A stretch of 64,000 nucleotides of DNA from Roseomonas sp. KE0001 (GCF_016107285.1 NZ_RCVQ01000008.1:1-64000), one strand, 5' to 3'; shown: positions 43,182-53,032, counted from the first letter of the stretch. Made by a program: numbers and translations. The notes: generated from the letters alone by a model not told the origin.

Positions 43182-46100
43182 GTGCATCTCCTCCCCCGCG
43201 AGACCCGATCCCTGGACGAGGCCGAGGCCGCCATCGACCTCGGCCAGAGCCCGGCCGAGCTGGTGCTGCTCTCCTTCACCGACAGCGACCTCGCCGCCGC
43301 CGCCGCGGCCTGGGACAGCCTGCCCGCCCCGCGCCCCTCGCTGCGGCTGGCCAGCCTGGCCCGGCTGCGCCACCCGCTCTCGGTCGATCTCTATGCCGAG
43401 AGCGTGCTGGAGCGGGCGCGCTGCATCGTCATCCGCCTGCTCGGCGGGCTGGACTACTGGCGCTACGGCGCCGAGGAGGTGGCGGCGCTCTGCCGCGCCC
43501 GCGGCATCCCGCTGGCCCTGCTGCCGGGGGATGGGCGGGCGGATGCGCGGCTCGACGCCCTCTCCACCCTGGCGGCGCCGCTGCGGACGCGGCTGGACGC
43601 GCTGCTGCGCGCCGGCGGCCCGGCCAACCATGCCGCCGCCCTGCGCCTCGCCGCCCATGCCGCCGGCCTCGGCCCGGATGACGGCGCGCGGCCGGCGCCG
43701 CTGCCCGCCGCCGGCGAGCACCCGCTGGGGGCGGAGGAGCCCGACCCCGAGGCGGTGGTCGTCTTCTACCGGGCGCATCTCCTGGCCGGGGACATGGCGC
43801 CCTTCGAAGCGCTGGCGGCGGCGCTGCGGGCCCGCGGCCTGCGGGTCCGCGGCCTCCACGCCGCCAGCCTGAAGGAGCCTGAATCGGCCGGCCTCGTCGC
43901 CGGCTGCCTCGCCGCCTGGCGTCCCGCCGTCGTGCTCAACGCCACCGCCTTCGCCGCCCGGCAGCAGGGCGCCTCGCCGCTGGAGGCGGCCGGCGCGCCG
44001 GTGCTGCAGCTCGTGCTCTCCGGCGTGCCGCGCCCGGTGTGGGAGGCCTCCTCGCGCGGCCTCTCGCAGAGCGACCTCGCCATGCAGGTGGCGCTGCCCG
44101 AGCTGGACGGGCGGCTGCTGACCACGGCCATCGCCTTCAAGGCCGAGGCCGAGCCGCATCCGGCGCTGGAATACGCCCCCACCCTGCTGCGCCCGGACCC
44201 GGAGGGCATCGCCCTCGTCGCCGACCGGGCGCTCGGATGGGCGCGGCTCGCCGCCACGCCGCGCGCGGCGCGCCGCCTCGCCGTGCTGCTCTCCGACTAT
44301 CCCGGCGTGCCGGGGCGGGAGTCCGGCCAGGCCGGCCATGCGGTGGGGCTCGACAGCTTCGCCAGCCTCGCCGCGCTGATCGAGGATCTGACGGCCGCGG
44401 GCTACACCATCGGCACACCGCCGCCGTCCTCGGAGGACCTCGCCCGCGCCCTGACCACCGCGCCGCCGGCGCCCTTCCTCTCCCTGGAGGCCTACCGCGC
44501 CGGTCTGGCCACGCTCCCCGCCGCGCTGCGCGAGGCCGTCGAGGCCGCCTGGGGCCCACCCGAGGCCGATCCGCTGCTGCGCGACGGCGCCTTCCATCTT
44601 CGCCATCTCCGCCTCGGCCACCTGCTGCTCGCGGTGCAGCCCGAGCGCGGCGCCCGGCTGGACCGCAAGGCCGGCTACCACGACCCCGACACGCCGCCGC
44701 GCCACGGCTACATCGCCTTCTACCTGGCGCTGCGGGACGTGGCCGATGTCCTGCTGCACCTCGGCACCCATGGCACGCTGGAATGGCTGCCGGGCAAGGC
44801 GACGGCGCTCTCCGCCGCCTGCGCGCCCGCCGCCCTGCTGCGCGGCCTGCCCGTCGTCTATCCCTTCATCGTCAACAATCCGGGCGAGGCGGCGGTGGCC
44901 AAGCGGCGGCTCGGCGCCGTCACCCTCGGCCACCTGACCCCGCCGCTGACCCGCGCCGGGCATCACGGCGCCGGGCTGGAGCTGGAGCGGCTGATCGACG
45001 AATACGCCGCCGCCGACGGGCTGGACCGCCGCCGCACCGCCCTGCTGCGCCGCGCCATCCTGGAGCGCGCCGAGGCGGCCGGACTGCTGGCCGAGAGCGC
45101 CATTCCGCGCGGCCTGCCCGAGGAGGAGACGCTCGCCCGGCTCGACGCCTGGCTCTGCGACGTGAAGGAGATGCAGATCCGCGACGGGCTGCATGTCCTG
45201 GGCCGCGCGCCCGAGCCGGAGCGCCGCGCCGCGCTGCTCGACGCCCTCTGCCACGCCAGCCCTGCCCTGCCGCGCGCCGCGCTGGCCGAGCGGCTCGACG
45301 CCTCGGCCCGCGGCGAGCGGCAGGCGCTGCTGGCGACGCTGGATGGCCGCTTCGCCGAGCCGGGCCCGGCCGGCGCGCCGAGCCGCGGCCGCGCCGACGT
45401 GCTGCCCACCGGCCGCAACCTCTACGCCATCGATCCGCGCAACATCCCCACCCGCTCGGCCCTCGCCCTGGCGGAGCGGGCCGCCGCCGAGCTGCTGCGC
45501 CGCCACCGGCAGGACCATGGCGACTGGCCCCGCTCCCTGGTGATCGATCTCTGGGGCAGCGCCACGCTGCGCACCGGCGGCGAGGACCTCGCCCTGGCCC
45601 TGCTGCTGATCGGCGCCCGGCCGCTCTGGGACGAGGGCTCGGCCCGCGTCACCGGTATCGAGATCCTGCCGCTGGCCGAGATGGCGCATCCCCGGCTCGA
45701 CGTCACGCTGCGCATCTCCGGCCTGTTCCGCGACGCCTTTCCCGGCCAGATCGCGCTGTTCGACGAGGCGGTGCGCGCCATCGCGGCGCGCGACGAGGCG
45801 GCCGACTGGAACCCGCTCGCCGCCGCCGCGCGCGGCCTCGAGGGCGCGGCCTGGCGCCAGGCCACCGCCCGCGTCTTCGGCGCCGCCCCCGGTCGCTACG
45901 GCGCCGGGGTGGAGGAGAAGCTGGCGCGCGGCGCCTGGTCGGACGCCGACGAGCTGGGCCAGGACTGGCTCGCCGCCTCGGCCAGCGCCTACGGGAAGGG
46001 GCTGGAGGGCACCCCGCTGCCGGAAGCGCTGCGCCGCCAGCTCGGCCGCGCCGAGGCCTATCTGCACAGCCAGGACCATGCCGAGGCCGACCTGCTGGAC

Positions 46101-46532
46101 AGCCCGGACTACGCCGCCCATGCCGGCGGGCTGGCCGCCGCCGCGCGCGGCCTCGGCGCCGCCCCCGCCCTCTACCACGCCGACACCAGCCGGCCCGAGG
46201 CGCCGCGCCTGCGCGCCCTGGCCGAGGAGGTGGCGCGCGCGGTGCGCGGCCGCGCCGCCAATCCGGCCTGGATCGCCGGGATGATGCGGCACGGCCATCG
46301 CGGCGCGGCCGAGATCGCGCGGCCGGTGGAGGCGCTGCTGGCCTTCGCCGCCACCCTGCCGGCACGCTTCGACCGCCAGTTCGAGCTGATCCATGCCGCG
46401 ACGCTGGGCGATGCGGCGGTCGCCGCCTTCCTGGCCGCGCACAACCCCGCCGCGCTCGCCGCGCTGCGCGCCCGGCTGGAGGAGGCGCGGGAGCGGGGGT
46501 TGTGGCGGCCCCTGCGGAACGACGTGCCGTGA
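43182..46532 (+). CDS. cobN: Cobaltochelatase subunit CobN
   Basis: A 1,116-residue CobN/BchH-family subunit. It has an HDPDTPP-like segment (GYHDPDTPPRHGYIAFYLAL), the typical LHLGTHGTLEWLPGKATALS, then VYPFIVNNPGEAAVAKRR and a C-terminal LIHAATLGDAAVAAFLAAHN. It inserts cobalt into hydrogenobyrinate a,c-diamide with ATP, together with CobS and CobT of the chelatase, which are not in the window. It is somewhat shorter than the Pseudomonas denitrificans protein. The start is GTG with only a weak upstream GGGAG. The cobG gene begins 11 bases after its stop. Confidence 0.95.
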   Translation: MHLLPRETRSLDEAEAAIDLGQSPAELVLLSFTDSDLAAAAAAWDSLPAPRPSLRLASLARLRHPLSVDLYAESVLERARCIVIRLLGGLDYWRYGAEEVAALCRARGIPLALLPGDGRADARLDALSTLAAPLRTRLDALLRAGGPANHAAALRLAAHAAGLGPDDGARPAPLPAAGEHPLGAEEPDPEAVVVFYRAHLLAGDMAPFEALAAALRARGLRVRGLHAASLKEPESAGLVAGCLAAWRPAVVLNATAFAARQQGASPLEAAGAPVLQLVLSGVPRPVWEASSRGLSQSDLAMQVALPELDGRLLTTAIAFKAEAEPHPALEYAPTLLRPDPEGIALVADRALGWARLAATPRAARRLAVLLSDYPGVPGRESGQAGHAVGLDSFASLAALIEDLTAAGYTIGTPPPSSEDLARALTTAPPAPFLSLEAYRAGLATLPAALREAVEAAWGPPEADPLLRDGAFHLRHLRLGHLLLAVQPERGARLDRKAGYHDPDTPPRHGYIAFYLALRDVADVLLHLGTHGTLEWLPGKATALSAACAPAALLRGLPVVYPFIVNNPGEAAVAKRRLGAVTLGHLTPPLTRAGHHGAGLELERLIDEYAAADGLDRRRTALLRRAILERAEAAGLLAESAIPRGLPEEETLARLDAWLCDVKEMQIRDGLHVLGRAPEPERRAALLDALCHASPALPRAALAERLDASARGERQALLATLDGRFAEPGPAGAPSRGRADVLPTGRNLYAIDPRNIPTRSALALAERAAAELLRRHRQDHGDWPRSLVIDLWGSATLRTGGEDLALALLLIGARPLWDEGSARVTGIEILPLAEMAHPRLDVTLRISGLFRDAFPGQIALFDEAVRAIAARDEAADWNPLAAAARGLEGAAWRQATARVFGAAPGRYGAGVEEKLARGAWSDADELGQDWLAASASAYGKGLEGTPLPEALRRQLGRAEAYLHSQDHAEADLLDSPDYAAHAGGLAAAARGLGAAPALYHADTSRPEAPRLRALAEEVARAVRGRAANPAWIAGMMRHGHRGAAEIARPVEALLAFAATLPARFDRQFELIHAATLGDAAVAAFLAAHNPAALAALRARLEEARERGLWRPLRNDVP

Positions 46533-46542
46533 GCGGGGGCCC

Positions 46543-47730
46543 GTGACCCGCATCCGGGGCTGGTGCCCCTCCCTCTACGATCCCATGGAAAGCGGGGACG
46601 GCCTGCTGGTCCGCGTCAAGCCGCCGCTGGCCCGGCTCTCGGCGGAGCAGGCGCTGGTTCTGGCCGAGGCCGCCGGCGCGGCGGGAAACGGGCGGATCGA
46701 GCTGACCCAGCGGGCCAATCTGCAGGTCCGGGGCCTGACCGCCGCCCGCCTGCCCGGCTTCGTCGCGGCCCTGCGCGGCGCCGGGCTGGCCGATCCCGAT
46801 CCGGGCGTGGAGCGCCGCCGCAACCTGATCCCGCCGCCCCTGCCCTCCCCGGCGGCCGAGGCCCTGTGCCGGGCGCTGGAGGCGGTGCTGGCCGCCGCCC
46901 CCGCGGCCCTGCCGGGCAAGTTCGGCCTCGCCCTGGCCGAGGCGGCGGAGCCCTGCCCCGGCGCCGACATCATGCTGCGGCTCGCGGCCGGCGGCGTCAC
47001 GCTACGGCTGGCGGGGGGCGAGGCGGTGGCGCGCAGCGCGGCGGCGGAGGCCCCCGCGGCGGTCGCCCGGCTGATCGCGGCGCTGCTCGACGGGCCGCCG
47101 GGCCGCATGGCCCAGGCGGTGCGCGAGCAGGGCGCCGCCGCGCTGTTCGCGCGGGCCGGGCTGACGGCCGGCGCGTCGCCGCCGCCTGAGGAAGCGCCAG
47201 CCGGGCCGCCAGTCGGGCCATCAGTCGGGCCATCAGTCGGGCCATCAGTCGGCGCCCTGGCGGGCGGCTTCGGCCTCGGCCTGCCCTTCGGCGTCATGAC
47301 GGTGCCGGCGTTGCGGGAACTGGCCGCGCTGGCCGCGGCGGAGGGCGATGGCAGCCTGCGCCTGACGCCCTGGCGCAGCGTGCTGCTGCCCGGGGTTCGC
47401 CGGGCGGCGGTCCCCGGCCTGATCGACGATCCCGCCGATCCGCGCCTGGCGCTCCGCGCCTGCCCGGGCAGCGAGGGCTGCGCCAGCGGCCGCGCCCCAG
47501 TGCGGCGCGAGGCGCTGGCCCTGCTGGGGCTGTTGCGGGCGCCGCCGCCGGGCTTGCTGCATCTCTCCGGTTGCGCCAAAGGCTGCGCGCATCCCGGCCC
47601 GGCGGCGCTGGTGCTGGTGGCCGAGGCGCCGGGGCGCTACGCCCTGGTCCGCCACGGCCGCGCCGGGGATGCGCCGCTGGCCGCCGGCCTCTCCCTGGCC
47701 GAGGCGGCGGCGAGGATGGAAGAGAGATGA
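46543..47730 (+). CDS. cobG: Precorrin-3B synthase
   Basis: A 395-residue nitrite/sulfite-reductase-like oxygenase. The N-terminal half has GNGRIELTQRANLQVRG. The [4Fe-4S] and siroheme-type cysteines are in RACPGSEGCASG and LSGCAKGCAHPGPAAL near residues 306 and 343. It uses O2 to hydroxylate precorrin-3A and form the lactone of precorrin-3B, marking the aerobic pathway. The centre of the protein contains a four-copy repeat giving GPSVGPSVG. The start is GTG at 46543. Confidence 0.92.
   Translation: MTRIRGWCPSLYDPMESGDGLLVRVKPPLARLSAEQALVLAEAAGAAGNGRIELTQRANLQVRGLTAARLPGFVAALRGAGLADPDPGVERRRNLIPPPLPSPAAEALCRALEAVLAAAPAALPGKFGLALAEAAEPCPGADIMLRLAAGGVTLRLAGGEAVARSAAAEAPAAVARLIAALLDGPPGRMAQAVREQGAAALFARAGLTAGASPPPEEAPAGPPVGPSVGPSVGPSVGALAGGFGLGLPFGVMTVPALRELAALAAAEGDGSLRLTPWRSVLLPGVRRAAVPGLIDDPADPRLALRACPGSEGCASGRAPVRREALALLGLLRAPPPGLLHLSGCAKGCAHPGPAALVLVAEAPGRYALVRHGRAGDAPLAAGLSLAEAAARMEER
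47203..47250 (+). repeat. 12-bp tandem repeat inside cobG
   Basis: Four units of GGGCCATCAGTC (the first unit reads GGGCCGCCAGTC) occur head to tail. Because the unit is a multiple of three, it adds Gly-Pro-Ser-Val units without breaking the frame. It lies in a linker just before the second half of CobG (VGALAGGFGLGLPFG). Confidence 0.9.
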
Positions 47731-48359
47731 GCGGACCCTACGACTACATCCGCGACGGCGCGGCCATCTACGCCAAGTCCTTCGCCACCATCCGCGCCGA
47801 GGCCGACCTCGCCGGCCTCACGCCGGAGCAGGCGCGCGTCGCGGTGCGCGTCATCCATGCCTGCGGCCAGGTCGAGGTGGCACGGTCGCTGCGCTTCCAT
47901 CCTGCCTTCGCCGCCGCCGCCCGCGCCGCGCTGCTGGCCGGCGCGCCCATCCTCTGCGACGCGCAGATGGTGGCGCATGGCATCACCCGCGCCCGCCTGC
48001 CGGCCGGCAACGCGGTGGTCTGCACCCTGTCGGAGCCGGAGGTGCCGGAGCTGGCGCGGCGCCTCGGCAACACCCGCTCGGCGGCCGCGCTGCATCTCTG
48101 GGGGGACCGGCTCGGCGGCGCGCTGGTCGCCATCGGCAACGCGCCCACCGCGCTGTTCCATCTGCTGGAGCGGATCGAGGCCGGCGCGCCGCCGCCCGCC
48201 GCCATCATCGGCCTGCCGGTCGGCTTCGTCGGCGCGGCGGAATCCAAGGCGGCGCTGGCGGCGCAGGACCGCATCCCCTGGATGATCGCCGAGGGGCGGA
48301 TCGGCGGCAGCGCCATGGCGGTGGCCGCCGTCAACGCCCTGGCCTCGGAGCGGGAATGA
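47727..48359 (+). CDS. cobH: Precorrin-8X methylmutase
   Basis: A 210-residue CobH/CbiC protein. It shows RDGAAIYAKSFATIRAEADL, the catalytic His region AQMVAHGITRARLPAGN, IGNAPTALFHLLERIEAG and the loop GLPVGFVGAAESKAAL. It moves the C-11 methyl of precorrin-8X to C-12, giving hydrogenobyrinate. It overlaps cobG and cobI by four bases each, so the set is translationally coupled. Confidence 0.95.
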   Translation: MSGPYDYIRDGAAIYAKSFATIRAEADLAGLTPEQARVAVRVIHACGQVEVARSLRFHPAFAAAARAALLAGAPILCDAQMVAHGITRARLPAGNAVVCTLSEPEVPELARRLGNTRSAAALHLWGDRLGGALVAIGNAPTALFHLLERIEAGAPPPAAIIGLPVGFVGAAESKAALAAQDRIPWMIAEGRIGGSAMAVAAVNALASERE

Positions 48360-49138
48360 GCGCAGCCCTCCACATCCTGGGCCTCGGCCCCGGCGATCCC
48401 GACCTCGTCACGCTGAAGGCCGCCCGCATCCTGGGCCGCGCGCCGGTTGTCGCCGGCTTCGCCAAGCGCGGGCGGGCGGGCCACGCCTGGAGCATCGCCG
48501 CGCCGCACCTCGACCCGGCCGCCGAGCGGCTGCGCTTCGACTATCCCTTCACCGTCGATGTCGGGGTGGCGGAGCCGCGCTACGCGCGCGAGATGGGCGC
48601 CTTCTACGACGATTGCGCCGCCGCCATCGCCGCGCATCTCGCCGCCGGGCGCGAGGTGGCGCTGCTCTGCGAGGGCGACCCCTTCCTCTACGGCTCGGCC
48701 ATGTACCTCTTCGACCGGCTGCGGGCGCGGCATCCGGTCGAGGTGGTGCCGGGCATCATGGCCATGGCCGGCTGCTGGGCACGGGCCGGGGTGCCGATGG
48801 TGCAGGGGGACGAGACGCTGCGCGTGCTGCCCGCCACCCTGCCGGAGGCGGCGCTGGCCGCGGCGCTGGCCGGCACGGAGGCGGCGGTGATCATGAAGGT
48901 GGGGCGCCACCTGCCGAAGCTGCGCGCCGTGCTGGAGCGGGCCGGGCTGCTGGCGCGCGCCGTCTATGTCGAGCGCGGCACCCAGGCGGGCGAGGCGATC
49001 CAGCCCCTGGCCCTGCGGGACGACAGCCCGGCGCCCTATTTCTCCCTGGTGCTGGTGCCGGGCCGGCTGCCGCCCAGTGGGATGTCGGGCGGGATGTCGG
49101 GCGGGATGTCGGGCGGGATATCGGGCGGGGCGCCATGA
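48356..49138 (+). CDS. cobI: Precorrin-2 C20-methyltransferase
   Basis: A 260-residue SAM-dependent corrin-ring methyltransferase of the cobalamin family. Motifs are ILGLGPGDPDLVTLKAARIL, LLCEGDPFLYGSAMYLFDRL and VPGIMAMAGCWARAG. It converts precorrin-2 to precorrin-3A. The last 18 residues (GMSGGMSGG-type) come from a 12-bp tandem repeat and are probably a flexible, non-essential tail. It overlaps cobH and cobJ by four bases each. Confidence 0.94.
   Translation: MSAALHILGLGPGDPDLVTLKAARILGRAPVVAGFAKRGRAGHAWSIAAPHLDPAAERLRFDYPFTVDVGVAEPRYAREMGAFYDDCAAAIAAHLAAGREVALLCEGDPFLYGSAMYLFDRLRARHPVEVVPGIMAMAGCWARAGVPMVQGDETLRVLPATLPEAALAAALAGTEAAVIMKVGRHLPKLRAVLERAGLLARAVYVERGTQAGEAIQPLALRDDSPAPYFSLVLVPGRLPPSGMSGGMSGGMSGGISGGAP
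49079..49126 (+). repeat. 12-bp tandem repeat at the 3' end of cobI
   Basis: Four units of GGGATGTCGGGC (the last is GGGATATCGGGC) end the cobI coding sequence as Gly-Met/Ile-Ser-Gly. The cobJ start follows nine bases later. In-frame ATGs in each unit are fortuitous internal start candidates. Confidence 0.9.
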
Positions 49139-49884
49139 GCCTCGACGTCATCGGCCTCGGCCCCGGCGATGCCGCGCTCCGCACTCCGGAGGCCGAGGCG
49201 GCGCTGGCCGCCGCCACCGACATCCTGGGCTATGGCCCCTATGTCGCGCGGGTACCGCCCCGGCCCGGCCAGCGGCGGCACGCCACCGACAACCGGCAGG
49301 AGCTGGAGCGCGCGCGCCACGCGCTGGAACTGGCGGCGGAGGGCGCGCGGGTGGCGGTGGTCTCCTCCGGCGATGCCGGCGTCTTCGCCATGGCCAGCGC
49401 GGTCTTCGAGGCGCTGGAGGCCGGGCCCGAGGCCTGGCGGGCGCTGGAGATCCGCGTGCTCCCCGGCATCTCCGCCATGTTCGCCGCCGCCGCCCGGCTG
49501 GGCGCGCCGCTCGGCCACGACTTCTGCGCCATCTCCCTCTCCGACAACCTCAAGCCCTGGGCGCTGGTGGAGAGGCGGCTGCGCCTGGCCGCCGAGGCCG
49601 GCTTCGTCCTGGCGCTCTACAACCCCATCTCCCGCGCCCGTCCCTGGCAGCTCGGCCGCGCCTTCGCGCTGCTGGCCGAGACCCTGCCCGGTACCACCCC
49701 GCTGGCCTTCGCCACCGCCATCTCCCGGCCCGAGGAGCGGATCGAGATCCGCGCCCTGGCCGAGGCCGACCCGGCCCTGGCCGACATGCGGACCCTGGTG
49801 CTGGTCGGCTCGGCCGCCACGCGGCTGATCCCGCGCCCGGGCGGGCGGCCCTGGCTCTACGCGCCGCGCTCGGTCCCGGCATGA
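49135..49884 (+). CDS. cobJ: Precorrin-3B C17-methyltransferase
   Basis: A 249-residue SAM methyltransferase: LDVIGLGPGDAALRTPEAEA, VVSSGDAGVFAMASAVFEAL, GHDFCAISLSDNLKPW and LALYNPISRARPWQLG are typical of CobJ/CbiH. It methylates C-17 and contracts the ring, giving precorrin-4. It overlaps cobI by four bases, and its 3' end runs 28 bases into the convergent cobK gene. Confidence 0.94.
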   Translation: MSLDVIGLGPGDAALRTPEAEAALAAATDILGYGPYVARVPPRPGQRRHATDNRQELERARHALELAAEGARVAVVSSGDAGVFAMASAVFEALEAGPEAWRALEIRVLPGISAMFAAAARLGAPLGHDFCAISLSDNLKPWALVERRLRLAAEAGFVLALYNPISRARPWQLGRAFALLAETLPGTTPLAFATAISRPEERIEIRALAEADPALADMRTLVLVGSAATRLIPRPGGRPWLYAPRSVPA

Positions 49885-50636
49885 CGGCGCGCCAGCCAGT
49901 CCAGCGCCGCCCCGGCCTCCGCCACGGCCCCGAGCCCCGGCGGCGCGGCGGGGCGGGCCAGGAGATGCACCGGCAGGCCCAGCGCGCGCGCCGCCGCGAG
50001 CTTCGCCGCCACCGCCGTGCCGCCGGAATTCTTCGCCACCAGCACCTCGATGCGGGCTTCCCGCAGCAGGGCCAGTTCCGCCTCCGGGGCGAAGGGGCCG
50101 GTGTCCACGATCACCCGCGCGCGCGGTGGCAGGGCCTCGGCCGGGGGCGGATCGACGCTGCGGATCAGGTAGTCGTGCCAGGGCGCGGCGCGGAAGGCGG
50201 CCAGGTCCTTCCGCCCGACCGTCAGGAACACGCGGCGCGGCGCGGGGCCCAGGGCGGCCGCCAGCGCCTCCGGCGTGGCGTGCTCGCGCCAGTCGTCGCC
50301 GGGAACGGGGCGCCAGGGCGGGCGCTCCAGCCGCAGCAGGGGCGTGCCGGTCTCCGCCGCCGCCGCCAGCGCCTGGCGTGTCATGGCGGCGGCGAAGGGA
50401 TGCGTGGCATCGACCAGCGCGCCGATGCCCTCCGCGCGCAGGAACTCCGCCAGCCCCGCCGCCCCGCCGAAGCCGCCGATCCGCAGCGGCACCGGCTGCG
50501 GCAGCGGCCGGCGCGTCACCCCGGCGAGCGACAGCAGGGGGGCGAAGCGGGCATCGCCCGCCACCGCGCGGGCGAGGTCCGACGCCTCGGTGGTGCCGCC
50601 CAGGATCAGCAGGCGCAAAGGGGATGAGCGGGCCAT
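49857..50636 (-). CDS. cobK: Precorrin-6A reductase
   Basis: A 259-residue NADPH-dependent reductase of the CobK/CbiJ family. Motifs are LILGGTTEASDLARAVA, ALVDATHPFAAAMTRQAL, RVFLTVGRKDLAAF and VLVAKNSGGTAVAAKLAAAR. It reduces precorrin-6A to precorrin-6B. It is on the strand opposite to all neighbouring biosynthesis genes except cbiD. Its start codon region overlaps that of the divergent cobL gene by 13 bases, so it needs a promoter inside cobL. No ribosome-site motif is striking before the ATG at 50636. Confidence 0.92.
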   Translation of the reverse strand: MARSSPLRLLILGGTTEASDLARAVAGDARFAPLLSLAGVTRRPLPQPVPLRIGGFGGAAGLAEFLRAEGIGALVDATHPFAAAMTRQALAAAAETGTPLLRLERPPWRPVPGDDWREHATPEALAAALGPAPRRVFLTVGRKDLAAFRAAPWHDYLIRSVDPPPAEALPPRARVIVDTGPFAPEAELALLREARIEVLVAKNSGGTAVAAKLAAARALGLPVHLLARPAAPPGLGAVAEAGAALDWLARRHAGTERGA

Positions 50637-52204
50637 GGCTCGCCATCCTGGGGCTGGGCGAGGAGGGCGTCGAGGGCCTCTCTCCCGCCGCCGCCGCCCT
50701 GCTCTCCGGCGCCGAGGCGGTGTTCGGCGGCGCCCGCCACCTGGCGTTGGCCGCGCCGTTGCTGCGCGGCGCGGCGCATCCCTGGCCGAGCCCGCTCGAC
50801 CTCGCTCCGCTGCTCGCCCTGCGCGGCCGGCGCGTGGCGGTGCTCGCCTCGGGCGATCCCTTCTGCTTCGGCATCGGCGCGCTGCTGGCGCGGCAGGTGC
50901 CGCCGGAGGAATTCCTCTGCCACCCGGCGCCCTCCGCCTTCGCCCTGGCCTGCGCCCGGCTCGGCTGGGCGCTGCAGGACTGCGCGACCATCTCCTTCTG
51001 CGGCCGGCCGCTGGCGCCGCTGCGGCCGCTGCTGCAGCCGGGCGCGCGCATCCTCGCCCTCTCGGCCGATGCCGCGACGCCCGCCGCCGTCGCGGCGCTG
51101 ATGACCGGCCTCGGCTTCGGTCCCAGCCGCCTGCACCTGCTGGAGGCACTGGGCGGCCCGCGCGAGTGCATCTCCCGCACCACCGCCGGCGACTTCGCGG
51201 GCCACCCCGATCCGCTGAACATGCTGGCCATCGAGGTCGTTCCCGGCCCCTCGGCGCGGCCGCTGCCGCTGGCCGCCGGGCTGGCGGAGGATTTCTTCGA
51301 GCAGGACGGGCAGATCACCAAGCGCGAGGCCCGCGCCGCCGCCCTGGCCGCGCTGGCGCCCCATCCGGGCGAGCTGCTCTGGGACATCGGCGCCGGCAGT
51401 GGCTCGATCGGCATCGAATGGATGCTGCGCCACCCGGCCAACCGCGCCCTCGGCCTGGAGCCGAGGCCGGAGCGCCTGGCGCGGGCGGCGCGCAACGCCC
51501 TCACCCTTGGCGTGCCGGGCTACCGCCTGCTGCCTCTCGCGGCGCCGGCGGGGCTGGAGGGGCTGCCCACGCCGGACGCCATCTTCCTGGGCGGCGGCGC
51601 GGCCGCGCCGGGGGTGCTGGAGGCCGCCTGGGCGGCGCTGCGCCCCGGCGGGCGCCTGGTCGCCCATGCGGTGACGGTGGAGACCGAGGCGCGGCTCTTC
51701 GAGGCCGAGGCGCTGTGGGGCGGCGGGCTGACCCGGCTCTCGGTGGCGCGGCTGGCGCGGATCGGGCAGCGGCGCGGCTTCCGCCCGGCCATGACCGTCA
51801 CGCAATACGCGGTGGAGAAGCCCCGCGCCGCCGAGGCGCCCACCGCCCTGGCCGGCCTCGGCTGCCGCCCCGGCGCCAGTGCCGAGGCCGTGCTGGCGCT
51901 GCTGCGCGAGGCGGAGGGGCGCAGCGGCCGGCGCATCGTCCGCCTGGCCGCGCCCTTCTTCCGCCAGGGCATGCCGGCGCTGGAGGAGGCCGCCCGGCGC
52001 CTCGGCCTGCCGCTCGACTGGATCGGCCATGCCGCCCTGCTGGCGGTGCAGCCCCGTTGCCCGACCCGCTCCGAGGCGGCGTTGCGCGCCACCGGCCTGG
52101 CCAGCGTGGCGGAAGGCTGCGCCCTGGCGGCGGGCGGGGCGCTGCTGCTGCCCCGCATCGCCGAAGGCGGGGTGAGCTGCGCGCTGGCCGAGCCGCCGCC
52201 ATGA
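50624..52204 (+). CDS. cobL: Precorrin-6Y C5,15-methyltransferase fused to CobE
   Basis: A 526-residue three-part protein. Residues 1 to about 210 are the CbiE-type methyltransferase domain, with [18 protein letters not shown] and [20 protein letters not shown]. Residues 215 to about 395 are the CbiT domain, with [19 protein letters not shown] and [17 protein letters not shown]. The last 120 or so residues (from [19 protein letters not shown]) match CobE/CbiG-C, which is usually a separate gene. The CobL part methylates C-5 and C-15 and decarboxylates the acetate side chain. CobE's exact role is unsettled. The ATG at 50624 has GGGG directly before it. Confidence 0.92.
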   Translation: MSGPWLAILGLGEEGVEGLSPAAAALLSGAEAVFGGARHLALAAPLLRGAAHPWPSPLDLAPLLALRGRRVAVLASGDPFCFGIGALLARQVPPEEFLCHPAPSAFALACARLGWALQDCATISFCGRPLAPLRPLLQPGARILALSADAATPAAVAALMTGLGFGPSRLHLLEALGGPRECISRTTAGDFAGHPDPLNMLAIEVVPGPSARPLPLAAGLAEDFFEQDGQITKREARAAALAALAPHPGELLWDIGAGSGSIGIEWMLRHPANRALGLEPRPERLARAARNALTLGVPGYRLLPLAAPAGLEGLPTPDAIFLGGGAAAPGVLEAAWAALRPGGRLVAHAVTVETEARLFEAEALWGGGLTRLSVARLARIGQRRGFRPAMTVTQYAVEKPRAAEAPTALAGLGCRPGASAEAVLALLREAEGRSGRRIVRLAAPFFRQGMPALEEAARRLGLPLDWIGHAALLAVQPRCPTRSEAALRATGLASVAEGCALAAGGALLLPRIAEGGVSCALAEPPP

Positions 52205-52271
52205 TCCCGGCAGGCGCGGCGGCGCCGGACCATCGTCTTCCCCCGGCCTTCCGCAGAGCCCCGCAGACAGC

Positions 52272-53030
52272 ATGACCGTGCATTTCATCGGCGCCGGCCC
52301 CGGCGCCCCCGACCTCATCACCCTGCGCGGGCGCGACCTGCTGGCCGCCTGTCCGGTCTGCCTCTATGCCGGCTCCGTCGTGCCGCCGGCGCTGCTGGCG
52401 CATTGCCCGCCTGGCGCCCGGCTGGTCGATACCGCGCCGCTCGACCTCGACGGCATCGAGGCGGAGTACCGCCGCGCCCATGCCGCGGGGCTGGATGTGG
52501 CGCGGCTGCATTCGGGCGATCTCTCGGTCTGGTCGGCGGTCGCCGAGCAGGCGCGGCGGCTGGAGCGGCTCGGCATCCCCTATACCCTCACCCCCGGCGT
52601 GCCGGCCTTCGCCGCCGCCGCCGCCGCGCTGGGGCGGGAGCTGACCCTGCCGGGCGTGGCGCAGAGCCTGGTGCTGACGCGAGTCTCCGGCCGCGCCTCG
52701 CCGATGCCGCCGGGCGAGACGCTGGAGGCCTTCGGCGCCACCGGGACGACGCTCGCCCTGCATCTCGCCATCCATGCGCTGGAGGAGATCGTCACCCGCC
52801 TGACGCCGCTCTACGGCGCCGATTGCCCGGTGGCCATCGTCATCCGCGCCTCCTGGCCGGAGCAGCGGGTGCTGCGCGGCCGGCTCGGCGACATCGTGGC
52901 GAAGCTGGCGGCCGAGCCGGCGGAACGGACGGCGCTGATCCTCGTCGGCCCGGCGCTGGAGGCCGGGGATTTCCGCGACAGCGCGCTCTACGACACGGAC
53001 TACCAGCGCCGCTTCCGGGGGCGGGCATGA
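52272..53030 (+). CDS. cobM: Precorrin-4 C11-methyltransferase
   Basis: A 252-residue SAM methyltransferase: [59 protein letters not shown] and [10 protein letters not shown]-like [14 protein letters not shown] mark CobM/CbiF. It converts precorrin-4 to precorrin-5. It is 67 bases after cobL, and its stop lies two bases from the convergent cbiD gene's stop. Confidence 0.95.
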   Translation: MTVHFIGAGPGAPDLITLRGRDLLAACPVCLYAGSVVPPALLAHCPPGARLVDTAPLDLDGIEAEYRRAHAAGLDVARLHSGDLSVWSAVAEQARRLERLGIPYTLTPGVPAFAAAAAALGRELTLPGVAQSLVLTRVSGRASPMPPGETLEAFGATGTTLALHLAIHALEEIVTRLTPLYGADCPVAIVIRASWPEQRVLRGRLGDIVAKLAAEPAERTALILVGPALEAGDFRDSALYDTDYQRRFRGRA

Positions 53031-53032
53031 GC

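Noticed and set aside
41946-46553. A 1,535-codon open frame antisense to cobW and cobN, and similar very long frames at 8154-11768 and 32328-35510
   Set aside because: They lie opposite or across well-supported genes, have Arg/Gly/Ala/His-rich low-complexity translations and show no family motifs. Long antisense frames are expected in such GC-rich DNA.
47203-49126. CRISPR-like array
   Set aside because: The repeats are 12 bases with no spacers and lie inside coding sequence; no cas genes are present.
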